From: Trichomonas tenax
Taxonomy: Eukaryota; Parabasalia; Trichomonadida; Trichomonadidae
Reading direction: 5' to 3'
Assembly (NCBI GenBank): GCA_023091735.1
Contig: JALKBU010000854.1
Span: 1-22,500 of the forward strand
DNA length: 22,500 bases
The first letter of the stretch is position 1; every line of letters starts with the position of its first letter. Positions 1 through 8,486 of this stretch are shown one piece after another. The notes below the pieces were generated by a model. It made no database searches, was not told the DNA's origin, and was given only the letters and a program-made list of their open reading frames with translations. The position numbers were made by a program, and so were the translations under genes.

Positions 1-1
1 T

Positions 2-423
2 TCAATTTACACATCAATGAATAACATAAATCCTGCTCAAATATTTGGTTTTGGTGAATGGGAGCCAATAGTCGATCGTTTCTTATATTGCGCTAATTCA
101 TCAAGAGAAACAGGAGGAAGTAAAAAATTACAGTAAATAACTTACCCACACACAATCACTACTTTTCGGGTACAACATCATTGGCAGGAGCTCATACTCA
201 TTTAATAAGTAATAGAGGTTATTACAGATGTGGTAAAGGAGAAAAAGAAACAATTTCACGTTATGATATTTCATCAGATCCCAGAGAATACAACACGAGT
301 TTAATCATTGATCATGCAGGAAGTCACATCCATTCAGTTTACGGAAACACTGCCGACACTGGTTCAGGTACTGATTACATGCCTCCATACATTACTGTTT
401 ACGCCTGGTATAGGGTTTATTAA
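2..423 (+). pseudogene. Phage tail-collar-like protein, C-terminal fragment (Maverick-associated), frameshifted
   Basis: The 5' end lies outside the window. Frame 2 (from position 2) reads NPAQIFGFGEWEPIVDRFL followed by a GG-containing stretch and a TAA at 134. The homologous reading resumes in frame 1 from about 139 (NLPTHNH, then AGAHTH) and ends at a TAA at 421. The order NPA-x-FG-W-x-x-I-x-DRF, then LPxHxH, then a His-rich GSHxHS and a terminal MPPYITVYAWYR matches the C-terminus of bacteriophage tail-collar/tail-fibre proteins, which end in a similar NNMPPY-x-x-V-x-x-W segment. The frame change near 134-139 breaks the gene. It lies directly inside a Maverick terminal repeat, so I take it as cargo of that element. 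Family match is fairly sure; function in the element is inference. Confidence 0.6.
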
Positions 424-688
424 TAAAACATTTTTCATATTTTTCAAATTTCTGAACTCATGAATCCTAATCTTGACTTATAAAGTAACGTAAAGTATCA
501 AATTTAAACATTTTCCACTAAAATTATTTTTCAAATTTCTGAACTCATAAATCTTTTCGCTTTCTTTTCTTAGTTAGTTAGTCAAAATTTTTTAAAAAAC
601 TGAATAAATTTTATAAAGTCATTAGTTTCAAAATCAATAATAACGTTAATTTTGAAAGCAATTTCAAAATTTTATTCTCTATATGGGA
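424..688. mobile_element. Maverick/Polinton terminal inverted repeat (end of the left element)
   Basis: Positions about 509-686 are the reverse complement, with small gaps, of about 22257-22455. Shared landmarks are the ACTAAAATTATTTTTCAAA stretch, the TTTCGCTTTCTTTTCTTAG stretch, (TTAG)n repeats, CTGAATA(A/C)ATTTTATAAAGTC and a terminal CTATATRGG. A 27-bp segment is repeated directly at 440-466 and 527-553. Homology between the two ends stops at about 686, which marks the outer end of the element; its body lies to the left of the window. Long TIRs next to Maverick-type genes are typical of this family. The target-site duplication cannot be tested because the other end is not visible. Confidence 0.6.
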
Positions 689-720
689 CCCAAGTATGTA
701 TCACTGACTCTGACAAGGTC

Positions 721-768
721 TGACGTGTAAAGTATCACAATACTAACTAATGCTAGCTTTACACGTCA
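721..768. repeat. 12-bp inverted repeat TGACGTGTAAAG / CTTTACACGTCA
   Basis: Perfect 12-bp arms at 721-732 and 757-768 are separated by 24 nt. A third near-copy (GTCGTGTAAAGC) lies at 809-820. The sequence resembles the (G)TGTAAA-type motifs scattered elsewhere in the window. Function unknown. Confidence 0.6.
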
Positions 769-800
769 TGTTGTCATAAATGAACTCAGTTATTCAAAAG

Positions 801-992
801 TTAGTTTTGTCGTGTAAAGCTCTCAATTTGAACATTTCGTGGTATGGCGGCGCAGTCGCCATAGTGCGAAATGTTTATTACTTTAATTCCTAATGCATCT
901 CTTAATGTTCTCATTACTGCATCAACTATTTTATTATGAAATGTATAAGGTGATGAAAAGTAAAAAGTTATGGACTTTGTCCGCGGCGCCAT
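801..992 (-). CDS. Small hypothetical protein, 63 aa
   Basis: An ATG-started ORF (MAPRTKSITFYF...) ends in TAA and has a mixed, protein-like composition, with a central amphipathic stretch (VDAVMRTLRDALGIKVINIS). I recognise no domain. It lies 110 bp outside the left Maverick terminus. The 45-nt hairpin at 831-875 falls inside its 3' half, so the ORF and the hairpin cannot both be assumed functional. No clear Inr motif precedes the ATG. It could be the 3' remnant of a longer transposon gene or a chance ORF. Confidence 0.25.
   Translation of the reverse strand: MAPRTKSITFYFSSPYTFHNKIVDAVMRTLRDALGIKVINISHYGDCAAIPRNVQIESFTRQN
831..875. other. 45-nt hairpin with GCGCAGT loop (19-7-19), copy 1
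   Basis: The left arm 831-849 and right arm 857-875 pair over 19 bp; the outer nine (AACATTTCG) and inner six (ATGGCG) are perfect, with a weak G-U/mismatch zone of four between them. The loop is GCGCAGT at 850-856. A second hairpin at 22156-22200 has the same arm length and the identical loop on a different stem sequence. The hairpin is far more GC-rich than its surroundings. Confidence 0.7.
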
Positions 993-1377
993 GCACCTTA
1001 TTTGGGAAAAATTTAGTCATTGCTGATTTAAAACCTCTATAATTTTAATATTATACTAAAATAAATATTAGATTTTTTTACGAAATATTTAGTATGAATT
1101 ATCATGAATTCATTATTTATGACTATACATCGCACTATTTACTACTTGCCAAATATTTTGTTTACATGTGATTTACTTGTCAAATATTTGGTTTACAACA
1201 ACCTAAAGCATATCGTAATCAAAGGTTATTTTTCGAAAACCAAAATCGCAAGCTTAGATTATCACTATAATCGATATAGTGTTATGAGTTTTGTATAAAG
1301 TTATATGTTGTGTTGGATTTTATGATGTATATAGAAAGAATTATGATGAGCTCAAAAAACACAAAAGTGACATAAAA
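993..1377. other. Intergenic, AT-rich
   Basis: No convincing gene. The open frames here lack an ATG start or have no protein-like pattern. One copy of the GTTTACATGTGA motif (1160-1171) and one AAAAGTGACA (1363-1372) are present. Confidence 0.5.
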
Positions 1378-1848
1378 ATGATGCAGCGAAATAGCCGCGA
1401 AAGAAGGGTGATGGAGAACAGAAGCAATGAATTCAAAGATCTCGATGATGTCTCAAACTATTATCAGCACAGAAGTGAGAAATTAGAGAAGCAAATGTTG
1501 AAAGCTGAAACACAATTATTCAAAGACTGTGTTTTCTTCATTCTCGGTTATGTGGGGAGAGGAGAGTCATCGAGGTATGCGATGACGAAGCTTATAGAGA
1601 AAAATGGAGGAAGAACAGTGATGATGGTTTGCGGAGCGGTAACCCATGTGATTGCAGAGCATTTGTGCCACAGCAAGAGGAACCAACTCTATAAAGCGAT
1701 AGAAAAGCGTAAAGTTGTCGTTGTAAGACCAATATTTGTGTTTGATTGCGTTGCTCAACAAAAAATTTTAGATCCAGCACCGTATTTCTCTTCCAAACAG
1801 AAGGCAGCGACCATTGAAAAGTTTTTAGAGAAACAAAACGATTCTTAA
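1378..1848 (+). CDS. BRCT-domain protein, Rev1-type BRCT, 156 aa
   Basis: The product is a charged N-terminal helix (residues 1-46) followed by one BRCT domain at about 47-137. BRCT hallmarks are the hydrophobic first strand LFKDCVFFILGY, the GG turn at 77-78, THVIA at 89-93 and the RPIFVFDCV strand/helix at 117-125, where Phe120 replaces the usual Trp. The lead-in (YYQHRSEKLEKQ, then LF..C.FFI.GY) resembles the region before the BRCT of the translesion polymerase scaffold Rev1, and the ending ILDPAPYF is also like Rev1. No polymerase domain follows: the protein stops 19 residues after the BRCT. I chose ATG 1378 because the frame is open upstream to 1291 but has no earlier ATG, and GACATAAAAATG gives an Inr-like site 5-8 nt ahead. 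The stop is in a TAAA context. BRCT domains bind phosphopeptides or DNA ends; which applies here is unknown. Confidence 0.65.
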   Translation: MMQRNSRERRVMENRSNEFKDLDDVSNYYQHRSEKLEKQMLKAETQLFKDCVFFILGYVGRGESSRYAMTKLIEKNGGRTVMMVCGAVTHVIAEHLCHSKRNQLYKAIEKRKVVVVRPIFVFDCVAQQKILDPAPYFSSKQKAATIEKFLEKQNDS

Positions 1849-2041
1849 AAAACAAATCAAAATCAAACACCAAAATAACGCCTTGCATTATCAAATCCAT
1901 AATAACTCAGAGAGTTTTCATTGATTATTTATGTATTTTGAAAATATTTGTTTATATATTTTATATTATCTTTTAATTTAGTTATTTTTAGATAAAAAAT
2001 GTTTGAGATTTAATAAAATAACAATAAACACAAAATTTATT
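1849..2041. other. Short convergent intergenic region
   Basis: About 190 bp separate the 3' ends of the BRCT gene (+) and VPS18 (-). Both stops are followed directly by A-rich TAAA-type sequence, the known trichomonad 3'-end signal. No other feature seen. Confidence 0.5.
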
Positions 2042-4390
2042 TTAATAAGATTCCATAATTGACGAAATTGAAGCATATCCGCAAATTGGACAAGAATCTT
2101 CAACAGAGAAAGGATCTGTATTGTATATAATACCTTTTTCGACATAGTAGTCGTAGAATTTTTGAACGCATTCCGCATGACACAAATGACCGCATTGGAA
2201 ACCGACAAAAGAAGAACCAACGAGTTTTTCACCGCAAAGACAACATTCGCTGTTGAAAGTTAATGAAATATTTATGTGCTTTGGTTTTTCATCGTATTGT
2301 TTGTGTGATTCGGGCTCTGCTTGTTTCATACACGCGTCTGCTGTCTCCAATAACAATTCTGTATACATAGCAGTCATTTGATCGGAATTGACATAATCGA
2401 AGAATTCATCGAATGAGAATAACTTGTGACTTAATATTTGCTCGATTACTCCCTTCTGTTCGCTTTCATCTGTTAACTGTAGAACCTTCATCCAAGCTCT
2501 TCTCCTTTCTTCTGGTTTGTATAATTGATTTATGATTGACATCGCTCCGTTTTTCTCCTTTTTCGTTGCGTATTCAATTGCTTTCTCGATTTTTCCAAGA
2601 TCCAACCATAGTCGCGAAACAGAGCCAAGCAGGTTATATTTCATACAAGTCCTCAACAAGAACGCTGCATCGCTGTATCCACGCGACATCTTTTTGATTA
2701 TCCTATCATCCAATCCAAGTAATGAATAGGCCATGTAAACGAGAGTATCTGTGTCTGTGTTTGGTAAATCTGATGCCACTGCTTGTAAAACGAAATTAGG
2801 ATCTGTTGCGAGAATAGGAAGGAGTACTCTATATCTTATAACTCTATTTGATTCGAGAAAAACTCCGATTTCGTTTTTAGCGAAAGGAAGAACTCTCAAC
2901 AAAACGTGCTTTATAAATTGTTCGTCAAACTCTTGATTAATGATCTCAAATATCTTTGATGTCTCTCTTCTCGCTATATATAAATCAATGAGTGATTCTT
3001 TGTCTATCTTTAGATCACAGAGAGCAACAATTCCTTCGTAAATTTCAAATTCGCGAAGTTGATCTAAAGCTTTGTCAAAATTCATTTGACTTCTGTTTTT
3101 AGTAATGAATTCGACCATCTGAGATTTGCACTTTGGATACATGAAGCAGTAGAAGCTCAGTATCAAGTGATATATAACTAATCTTTGTTTTTGTCGTGAT
3201 TTTGGTATTTTATCTGCGTATTTTTGTAAACATACAATTAAAATCTTTGATTTTCCTTTGAACTTCACTAAAATTTCTTCTAATGATAGATTCTTCTTCA
3301 TAATAATCTCAGATGCTGTTTCTGGTTTCATTTTGATTATCTTTTCAAATAACATCTTATCAATGTTAATGACATCTTTTCCGATGTATTCAGCCAAATC
3401 ATAATCTCCTTGATTGATTGCTTCCATTGCCACGAATTCTCTGAACATTTTCATATCTGTTACACACAGCTGTGCGCCATTGCATAATATGAGCTCTTTC
3501 TCATCGCCATAAATATAGTATGTATCTGGAAAATTAACAATTGCTTGCGTTCCTGAGAACGAATAAAAACTAACAAAACTCTTGTAAGAGACCAAAATTC
3601 CCCACTGAATGACATCCAATGTTTGCAATCTCTCTCTTGAGTTCTGTCCTATAAAGTTCTGTGAGAAAGAGACCTTCGTTGAATTGTCTGCGTTGACTGC
3701 TTCAAAAATCATAATTCCATTCGCAAAAGGAGTGACTAATCTGCAATTTTCCGTTTCTGAAGGAGATATCTGAATAGGACGCTTGATTTCTGGTGTTCCT
3801 GGAGACAACATGAAGTAGTGGTTCGCTGCACCGTTAGAGAAAACAATTTCGAGCGATTCATCACCGTGAAAGTAAATAATTCTGTTTTGCATCAACAAGA
3901 AAATGAAAGTCATTGGACCTGTTAGAATTGTGATAGCGTTAATACGTTCGGGTTTCGGTAACGCGTAAATGAATCCGCATCTTCCGAAAGATTTCAAATG
4001 AATTTGTAAAACTTCGCCGCGATTTGTGCATAAAATTAAACTTGTTCTGTTAGAGTAAACAACCCACGTTCCACACGTTGCTATTGAACTTCTCGGGTAT
4101 TTTAGCTCTGTAAATGAAAGAAATTCGCTTGAAACATGATAAACATCTCCATTTTCGTAAATAATCGCACAATTGTCACCCATCTTGTCAACAACTAATT
4201 TTGGAAGCGAAGTATTCGTCTCATTTAACGGAATTTTGTGTACTTTTTTGTAATCGGAGCGATCTATCATAACGAGGGTTCTATTTTCAAGTGTTGCCCA
4301 AATATACTTCTTTCCGGTCTCGATAGTGTTGAAATCACTATCGAAGTCCCAATCGTATACTTGAGATAAAGAGTAAATCGAACTTGACAT
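2042..4390 (-). CDS. VPS18: VPS18/Pep3 subunit of the HOPS/CORVET vesicle-tethering complexes, 782 aa
   Basis: Class C Vps proteins tether endosomal and vacuolar/lysosomal membranes before SNARE-driven fusion; Vps18 is a core subunit of both HOPS and CORVET. The architecture fits: an N-terminal beta-propeller of repeated beta strands (about residues 1-330), an alpha-solenoid/clathrin-repeat region (about 335-705) with the GDYDLAEYI-type helical pairs typical of Pep3/Vps18, and a C-terminal RING-H2. The RING ligands are C716, C719, C733, H735, H738, C741, C767 and C770, the C3H2C3 order of Vps18, with a long insert before the last CPIC pair as in the family. It is somewhat shorter than animal Vps18 (about 970 aa), as is common in this lineage. 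The ATG at 4390 is preceded by TACATTAAATA, an Inr-like site giving an 8-nt leader. It ends TAAA. No lesions; it appears functional. Confidence 0.88.
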   Translation of the reverse strand: MSSSIYSLSQVYDWDFDSDFNTIETGKKYIWATLENRTLVMIDRSDYKKVHKIPLNETNTSLPKLVVDKMGDNCAIIYENGDVYHVSSEFLSFTELKYPRSSIATCGTWVVYSNRTSLILCTNRGEVLQIHLKSFGRCGFIYALPKPERINAITILTGPMTFIFLLMQNRIIYFHGDESLEIVFSNGAANHYFMLSPGTPEIKRPIQISPSETENCRLVTPFANGIMIFEAVNADNSTKVSFSQNFIGQNSRERLQTLDVIQWGILVSYKSFVSFYSFSGTQAIVNFPDTYYIYGDEKELILCNGAQLCVTDMKMFREFVAMEAINQGDYDLAEYIGKDVINIDKMLFEKIIKMKPETASEIIMKKNLSLEEILVKFKGKSKILIVCLQKYADKIPKSRQKQRLVIYHLILSFYCFMYPKCKSQMVEFITKNRSQMNFDKALDQLREFEIYEGIVALCDLKIDKESLIDLYIARRETSKIFEIINQEFDEQFIKHVLLRVLPFAKNEIGVFLESNRVIRYRVLLPILATDPNFVLQAVASDLPNTDTDTLVYMAYSLLGLDDRIIKKMSRGYSDAAFLLRTCMKYNLLGSVSRLWLDLGKIEKAIEYATKKEKNGAMSIINQLYKPEERRRAWMKVLQLTDESEQKGVIEQILSHKLFSFDEFFDYVNSDQMTAMYTELLLETADACMKQAEPESHKQYDEKPKHINISLTFNSECCLCGEKLVGSSFVGFQCGHLCHAECVQKFYDYYVEKGIIYNTDPFSVEDSCPICGYASISSIMESY

Positions 4391-4530
4391 TATTTAATGT
4401 AAATTTCGTTTGCCACGTAAATTTATAAATCTGACATTTAAAATTTTGATAAAATATATGACATGTAAATAATAATTTTGATATGTAAATATCTGAAATT
4501 ACAATTTTTGTCATGTAAATTTCATTTTTA
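4391..4530 (-). promoter_or_regulatory. VPS18 upstream region with repeated ATTTACATG motif
   Basis: On the gene strand the motif ATTTAC(A/G)T recurs five times: plus-strand GTAAAT-type copies end at 4404, 4422, 4470, 4490 and 4520. The proximal copy overlaps the presumed Inr (TACATTA, start near 4398). The copies TGACATGTAAAT (4459-4470) and TGTCATGTAAAT (4509-4520) match a 12-mer found in the repeat elements at 6.0, 6.7, 7.1 and 9.0 kb. It may be a regulatory motif or transposon-derived promoter DNA; the sequence alone does not decide. Confidence 0.4.
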
Positions 4531-4757
4531 TGTTCAATCATGAAAGTGAATAGAAATTACTAGAAAAATGATCTAAAATCATCAAACACATAAATTACTG
4601 ATCTTCCATAATTTATTATACTTGATTTTCGTAATTATAGTCAGAATTTGAAAAGATTTGAATCAAATATTAGCAATTTAATGGAATTTGCTTATTGATA
4701 TCATGATGAAATATCAAAATAGAAGTTAGTTATTTCAGTTATGGACGTTTGATCAAT

Positions 4758-4842
4758 ATGAATAATATAATATTATCAATATAAATATACAAATGTGAAA
4801 AAAATATTTTTATAAATATATTGATAATATTATATTATTCAT
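4758..4842. repeat. Perfect 26-bp inverted repeat (hairpin)
   Basis: The arms 4758-4783 and 4817-4842 are perfectly complementary with a 33-nt spacer. They are almost pure AT, built around AATAATATAATATTATC. It stands alone between the VPS18 promoter and the transposase relic. Confidence 0.8.
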
Positions 4843-4943
4843 TAAGTACGTATTGTGGCTTACATGTTTGTGAATCTAAGTGCAGATTCGTTGATATATA
4901 TATATTTTAGATACAAAAAATAACTAATTGGAGGAGATAATTC

Positions 4944-5282
4944 ATGTCACACAGTATAACACATCATCCTGATGCTATCGCTGATGATTAAGGCATGATT
5001 ACGCTTTAGTCTAGAGGGCATTCAAAATGTTTTACTCTGTTGGAAAGAGGAATGAGCCTTTGTCACTGAGTTGCAGGCACAAAATTGAATGGTTATATCC
5101 GATGCATTAACTGTAGAAGTTATTTTCTGTCTATTGTTGATAAAGGTATGGTGACTAATAACCTTATTATATTTTCAAGTTTAGACGTTAGCATAACGAG
5201 GCATCATAGCACTGTCATTGCTCAAGCCTTGGCTGACGCTATAAGACCCTGGGTGTACTGTAATATTGGGTATTCTAGCTAG
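4944..5282 (+). pseudogene. Decayed transposase N-terminus, possibly Merlin/IS1595 (ISXO2-like)
   Basis: One reading frame from ATG 4944 to TAG 5280 is coherent apart from three internal stops (TAA 4989, TAG 5007, TGA 5067). It contains SKCFTLLERGMSL, then KLNGYIRCINCRSYFLSIVD. The pattern Cys, GM-x-L, K-x-(D/N)GY-x-RC-x2-CRS, SI resembles the N-terminal zinc ribbon of Merlin/ISXO2-like DDE transposases, which commonly run C-x2-C, GM-x-L, DG-x-W-x-C, CR-x-x-x-SIR. The catalytic DDE part is not visible downstream. I see no matching terminal repeats around it. The family assignment is tentative; that it is a dead coding sequence is likelier than a live gene. Confidence 0.35.
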
Positions 5283-5963
5283 TCTGGCTTCCTTCTTTTT
5301 TGCTAAGATATCTTCGAAAATAAAATACTTGTTTAATTTCCTCGTTTTAGACTGGCGTCAAGTTCTCATCGATGTTACCATCATAATTAACATTCCAAAA
5401 GTACGTCATAAAATTTGATTTTTTGAACACCGGAGTTACCGATATCTAGACCATGGCTTGAAAGCAGTATGAACGACAACATACAGTAATGACACTTTTA
5501 TAGTACAGAGAAAATCTGGTCTACAATTTTTGAGATCTCAATTCGAATATTCAGTTTAAACAAAATTTCGCATAAAAAAGAATATAGAGTGTGTTTCCTG
5601 GTTATTGCAGCCGATGCTTCTATTTTAAGCAAATCATTGTTTTTATTTACCATATGAAATTAGATTTTGTAAAAATATGTCTTTTTTTCGATTATTGTTA
5701 AATGAATTACATGCAAATGAAGAAAATTAATGTAATATTTTTTCATTCGTCATAAATATATGATTGTTTTCTAATGCATGGGATTTCAGCTTTATGACTT
5801 TATACAAGTTTGCACTCAAGTTTCTATAATACTGTTTATATTATACAATCACTCCTATTATTTAAAATCTTTCTATTTCATCTACAAAGTTTTTAAAAAC
5901 TAAAAGTCTCGAAACAAATTCAAATTAAAAAATATTACTATCAAATTATATATAGCCCACACT
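5283..5963. other. Intergenic, no gene seen
   Basis: About 680 bp of AT-rich sequence. No open frame with protein-like content and no strong inverted repeat found. Its first part may be the further-decayed downstream half of the transposase relic. Confidence 0.4.
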
Positions 5964-6801
5964 GTGTTGCGAAAAGTGACAGATTACATGTCGGATTTGA
6001 CAATTTTCTGACATGTAAAATGATATAATATAAAAGGGGGGTATCTAAAACCATCAGCCATTTTTATAATATAAATGATAACATTTGCTATGATTGACTC
6101 TGGAAGGCTCGACTATGGATTGGCTTGGGCCTTATCATAGTGCTTCGTTGGATTAGCAAGCTAGTCCATGATTTTGACTTTCAGAGTCAAACGTCGAAAT
6201 CCCATTTCATTCATTGTTTTTTTGTTAAAATTGATCAAAAATTTATGATCAACATCTGATAATCATACAACAGATAGTACACAATAAGTATTATCTACTG
6301 TATGATTATCAGATGTTGATCATAAATTTTTGATCAAAATTGAATTTCGCAGAATTCGTTCAAATTCGCTTTTATGCCTCAGGATTAGTTTGAGAAGCTC
6401 TTATGTCTATTTTCTATTACAATACAAAAATCATTTTTGTTCAATATTGAAGTTTAGAAGAGAATTATGTGATTTAATTAAAAATTTAATTATAGATATA
6501 ATGAATATAAACTGTGTCATATAGCGTCAGCTCTCTATATTTTTTGCTTTTCATGGCCTTTTAGTTGGAATATTTCAATGAATTTCGACTCTGAAAGGCA
6601 AAATCATGGATTGGCTTGCTAAAATAACGAAGCACTATGATAAGGCCAAAGCCAATCCATAGTCGAGACTTCCAGAGTCAATCATAGCAAATGTTTTCAT
6701 TTATATTAAAATTCAATACTCACCCCTAATTAATAATAGCAAAATTTACATGTCAAAATAATATTAAATCTGGTATGTAATTCTGTCACTTTTCATGACA
6801 C
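5964..6801. mobile_element. Long-TIR (foldback-like) element A
   Basis: Left arm about 5964-6200 and right arm about 6582-6801 are inverted copies over their whole length, at roughly 80-90% identity by eye with small gaps. Shared blocks include CGAAAAGTGACAG / TGAAAAGTGACAG at the outer end, an internal TTGACAT/ACATGTAAA block, CATTTGCTATGATTGACTCT and CTATGGATTGGCTT. The outer terminus GTGT(TG/CA)(C/T)GAAAAGTGACA matches that of element B (7668-9020), so both belong to one family. The middle (6201-6581) has no transposase and holds an off-centre perfect hairpin. This is a non-autonomous element. No clear target-site duplication was found; the true ends may extend out to the TATATATA on both sides. 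Confidence 0.65.
6231..6337. repeat. Perfect 39-bp hairpin inside element A
   Basis: The arms 6231-6269 and 6299-6337 are perfect inverted copies (outer end TTGATCAAAAATTTATG) around a 29-nt spacer. The arms of the host element have drifted, while this stem has no mismatch. It therefore looks younger than the element around it, either as a later insertion or as a region kept identical by gene conversion. Confidence 0.85.
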
Positions 6802-6902
6802 ATTATCATACCCTACATTATATATAGATCCCGCTTTTTCCCAAAATATTGGGGATGTAATTTGTAAAAAATTGCCAGAAAAATGTCAAATCCAGAAAAG
6901 CA

Positions 6903-6944
6903 TATCCCAAGGCAACAAAAACTGAGTGGTCGGATATCTATAAA
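6903..6944 (+). repeat. 42-bp direct repeat, copy 1
   Basis: TATCCCAAGGCAACAAAAAC and the following 22 nt recur at 7353-7394 with two differences, exactly 450 bp apart. The segment between the copies contains several TATCCC/GGGATA words and a 22-bp palindrome. It could be a duplicated fragment of a decayed repeat element. Confidence 0.75.
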
Positions 6945-7149
6945 CTTATCCCTCCCGTATCCCGAACCTTAAAAAATGTGATTTTTTCGGAATTTTTATT
7001 TTTGCAAAATGACAAATAATGGGATTAGAAAAATAAAATGTGCATTATAAAGCATATTAGATGAACCTTAATTATGCATGTTTCATTTATCTTTATGTAA
7101 AACCGTCATTTTTGACATGTAAATATAATGTGTCAGATCACTCTTCTTT

Positions 7150-7171
7150 TGGGATAGGATAGCCTATCCCA
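7150..7171. repeat. Palindrome TGGGATAGG-ATAG-CCTATCCCA
   Basis: Nine-bp perfect arms around ATAG. The GGGATAGG word recurs at 7213, and TATCCC occurs at 6904, 6946 and 7354, so it belongs to the repeat block between elements A and B. Confidence 0.7.
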
Positions 7172-7352
7172 GCTTATCAAAAATTGAATAATTTACAAAA
7201 AAATTATTGCTCGGGATAGGAATTCCATATTCCTAAAAATGTGACATAAATTATGAAATTAGATAGACATTTTTTAAATACAATAATTAACTTGATTTTA
7301 AAGATTTGACCTCCCGAATAGCCTGAACTTCTGCGAAAAATTGTGCAATGTG

Positions 7353-7394
7353 TATCCCAGGGCAACAAAAACTGAGTGGTCGGAAATCTATAAA
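7353..7394 (+). repeat. 42-bp direct repeat, copy 2
   Basis: Second copy of the 6903-6944 sequence (TATCCCAGGGCAACAAAAAC...), 450 bp downstream in the same orientation. Confidence 0.75.
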
Positions 7395-7667
7395 TTATAT
7401 GCATTTTTATATCTCGAAAACTGTAGAAGCAATTTTATTTAAATCTCTCGTATAAGTCAATCATAGTCACCAAAGTGTATAGCTGCAAGTATAGCCTCTA
7501 AATATCAGTAATTTTTACTCACCATACCTTTATTGTTGGAGATCGAAAAAATTCTTTAACCATAGTGGTTTTGTCCGTCTGATATCATCAGAAATAGATA
7601 AAGCCACGTAAATGGAATAGGACAATATGAATATAATCAAATAACGAAAACAAAATTGTAACGTACT
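7395..7667. other. Intergenic, nothing recognised
   Basis: AT-rich spacer between the direct-repeat block and element B; no ORF or strong repeat seen. Confidence 0.4.
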
Positions 7668-7759
7668 GAAATCCTGCCCCCAAAAGTGTCGTGAAAAGTG
7701 ACAGTATGAAAAGTGTTTTTGTCAGGTTTTACATGCTAGCACACTTCATGCTTTGAACC

Positions 7760-7838
7760 AATTTCATCACAAGGAGTGACTGACTGCGTAGGATATGACA
7801 CAAGTTCAATGCAGTCAGTCACTCTTTGTGATGAAATT
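7760..7838. repeat. Element B hairpin 1
   Basis: 28-bp arms 7760-7787 and 7811-7838 (AATTTCATCACAARGAGTGA...), one mismatch, 23-nt loop. Confidence 0.85.
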
Positions 7839-7882
7839 TAAAAAGTTTACATTCATCTCAATATCGAATACATTTTTGCGTT

Positions 7883-7975
7883 TTCATGGTTTTCTTGAGA
7901 CAATTCTGTTATCAAGTGGCCTTAAATGGACAATGTTGACCATTATGAGCAGAATTGCCTCAAGAAAACCATGAA
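7883..7975. repeat. Element B hairpin 2
   Basis: 26-bp arms 7883-7908 and 7950-7975 (TTCATGGTTTTCTTGAG...), one mismatch, 41-nt loop. Confidence 0.85.
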
Positions 7976-8000
7976 ATTTCGTTGAGCTGTTTGGTTTGAG

Positions 8001-8081
8001 CAAAATCATCATGAAAAATGGATCACTGGATGGGATGTCTTACCAACCTTATGCATTGGATTGTTTTTAATGATGATGTTG
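8001..8081. repeat. Element B hairpin 3
   Basis: 18-bp arms 8001-8018 and 8064-8081 (CAAMATCATCAT-AAAAA), two mismatches. Weaker pairing continues outward to about 7988 and 8107. Confidence 0.65.
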
Positions 8082-8136
8082 AATAATGTTGAAATCAACC
8101 AAATTTCATGGACTTTATTTTTGAGAATCCTATTTT

Positions 8137-8207
8137 TCTCGCTGCAATGCTGCTCAAAAATGTATATATATCCTTGATCACCTCTTGTGAACATAATTGC
8201 AGCAAGA
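8137..8207. repeat. Element B hairpin 4
   Basis: 12-bp core arms 8137-8148 and 8196-8207 (TCT-GCTGCAAT), one mismatch. Imperfect pairing extends outward to about 8120 and 8222. Confidence 0.55.
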
Positions 8208-8242
8208 CAAATTCCAAATTGCATAATGTTTTTTACAAGATC

Positions 8243-8309
8243 ATCATGCAGAATGACTCATTTCATATAGCTGCAGTTCCCTCATATACAATGAGTCATT
8301 CTGCATGAT
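8243..8309. repeat. Element B hairpin 5
   Basis: Perfect 19-bp arms 8243-8261 and 8291-8309 (ATCATGCAGAATGACTCAT), 29-nt loop. Confidence 0.85.
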
Positions 8310-8362
8310 TAATTTTTATATTTCATTAATTTAGAAACATTGTTTGAATTTTTCAAAAAAAT

Positions 8363-8449
8363 ATGGATATCTGACTTCATCACACATATTGCATTAACTG
8401 AGTTCATATGCTTGTTCGTTTCATATACATGATTTAGTCAGATATCCAT
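8363..8449. repeat. Element B hairpin 6
   Basis: Perfect 14-bp arms 8363-8376 and 8436-8449 (ATGGATATCTGACT), 59-nt loop. Confidence 0.75.
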
Positions 8450-8486
8450 GTTATATGAACAAATATAGTAGATATTTAACAAATCA

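Noticed and set aside
1..423. Bacterial prophage
   Set aside because: The tail-collar fragment is isolated, next to a Maverick TIR and in AT-rich eukaryotic sequence; no other phage gene is present.
1104..1298. ORF ahead of the BRCT gene
   Set aside because: Different frame, Tyr/Ile-rich composition expected from AT-rich sequence, no domain.
2532..2936. Plus-strand open frames opposite VPS18
   Set aside because: They are mirror frames of a gene with clear domain structure and have no recognisable content of their own.
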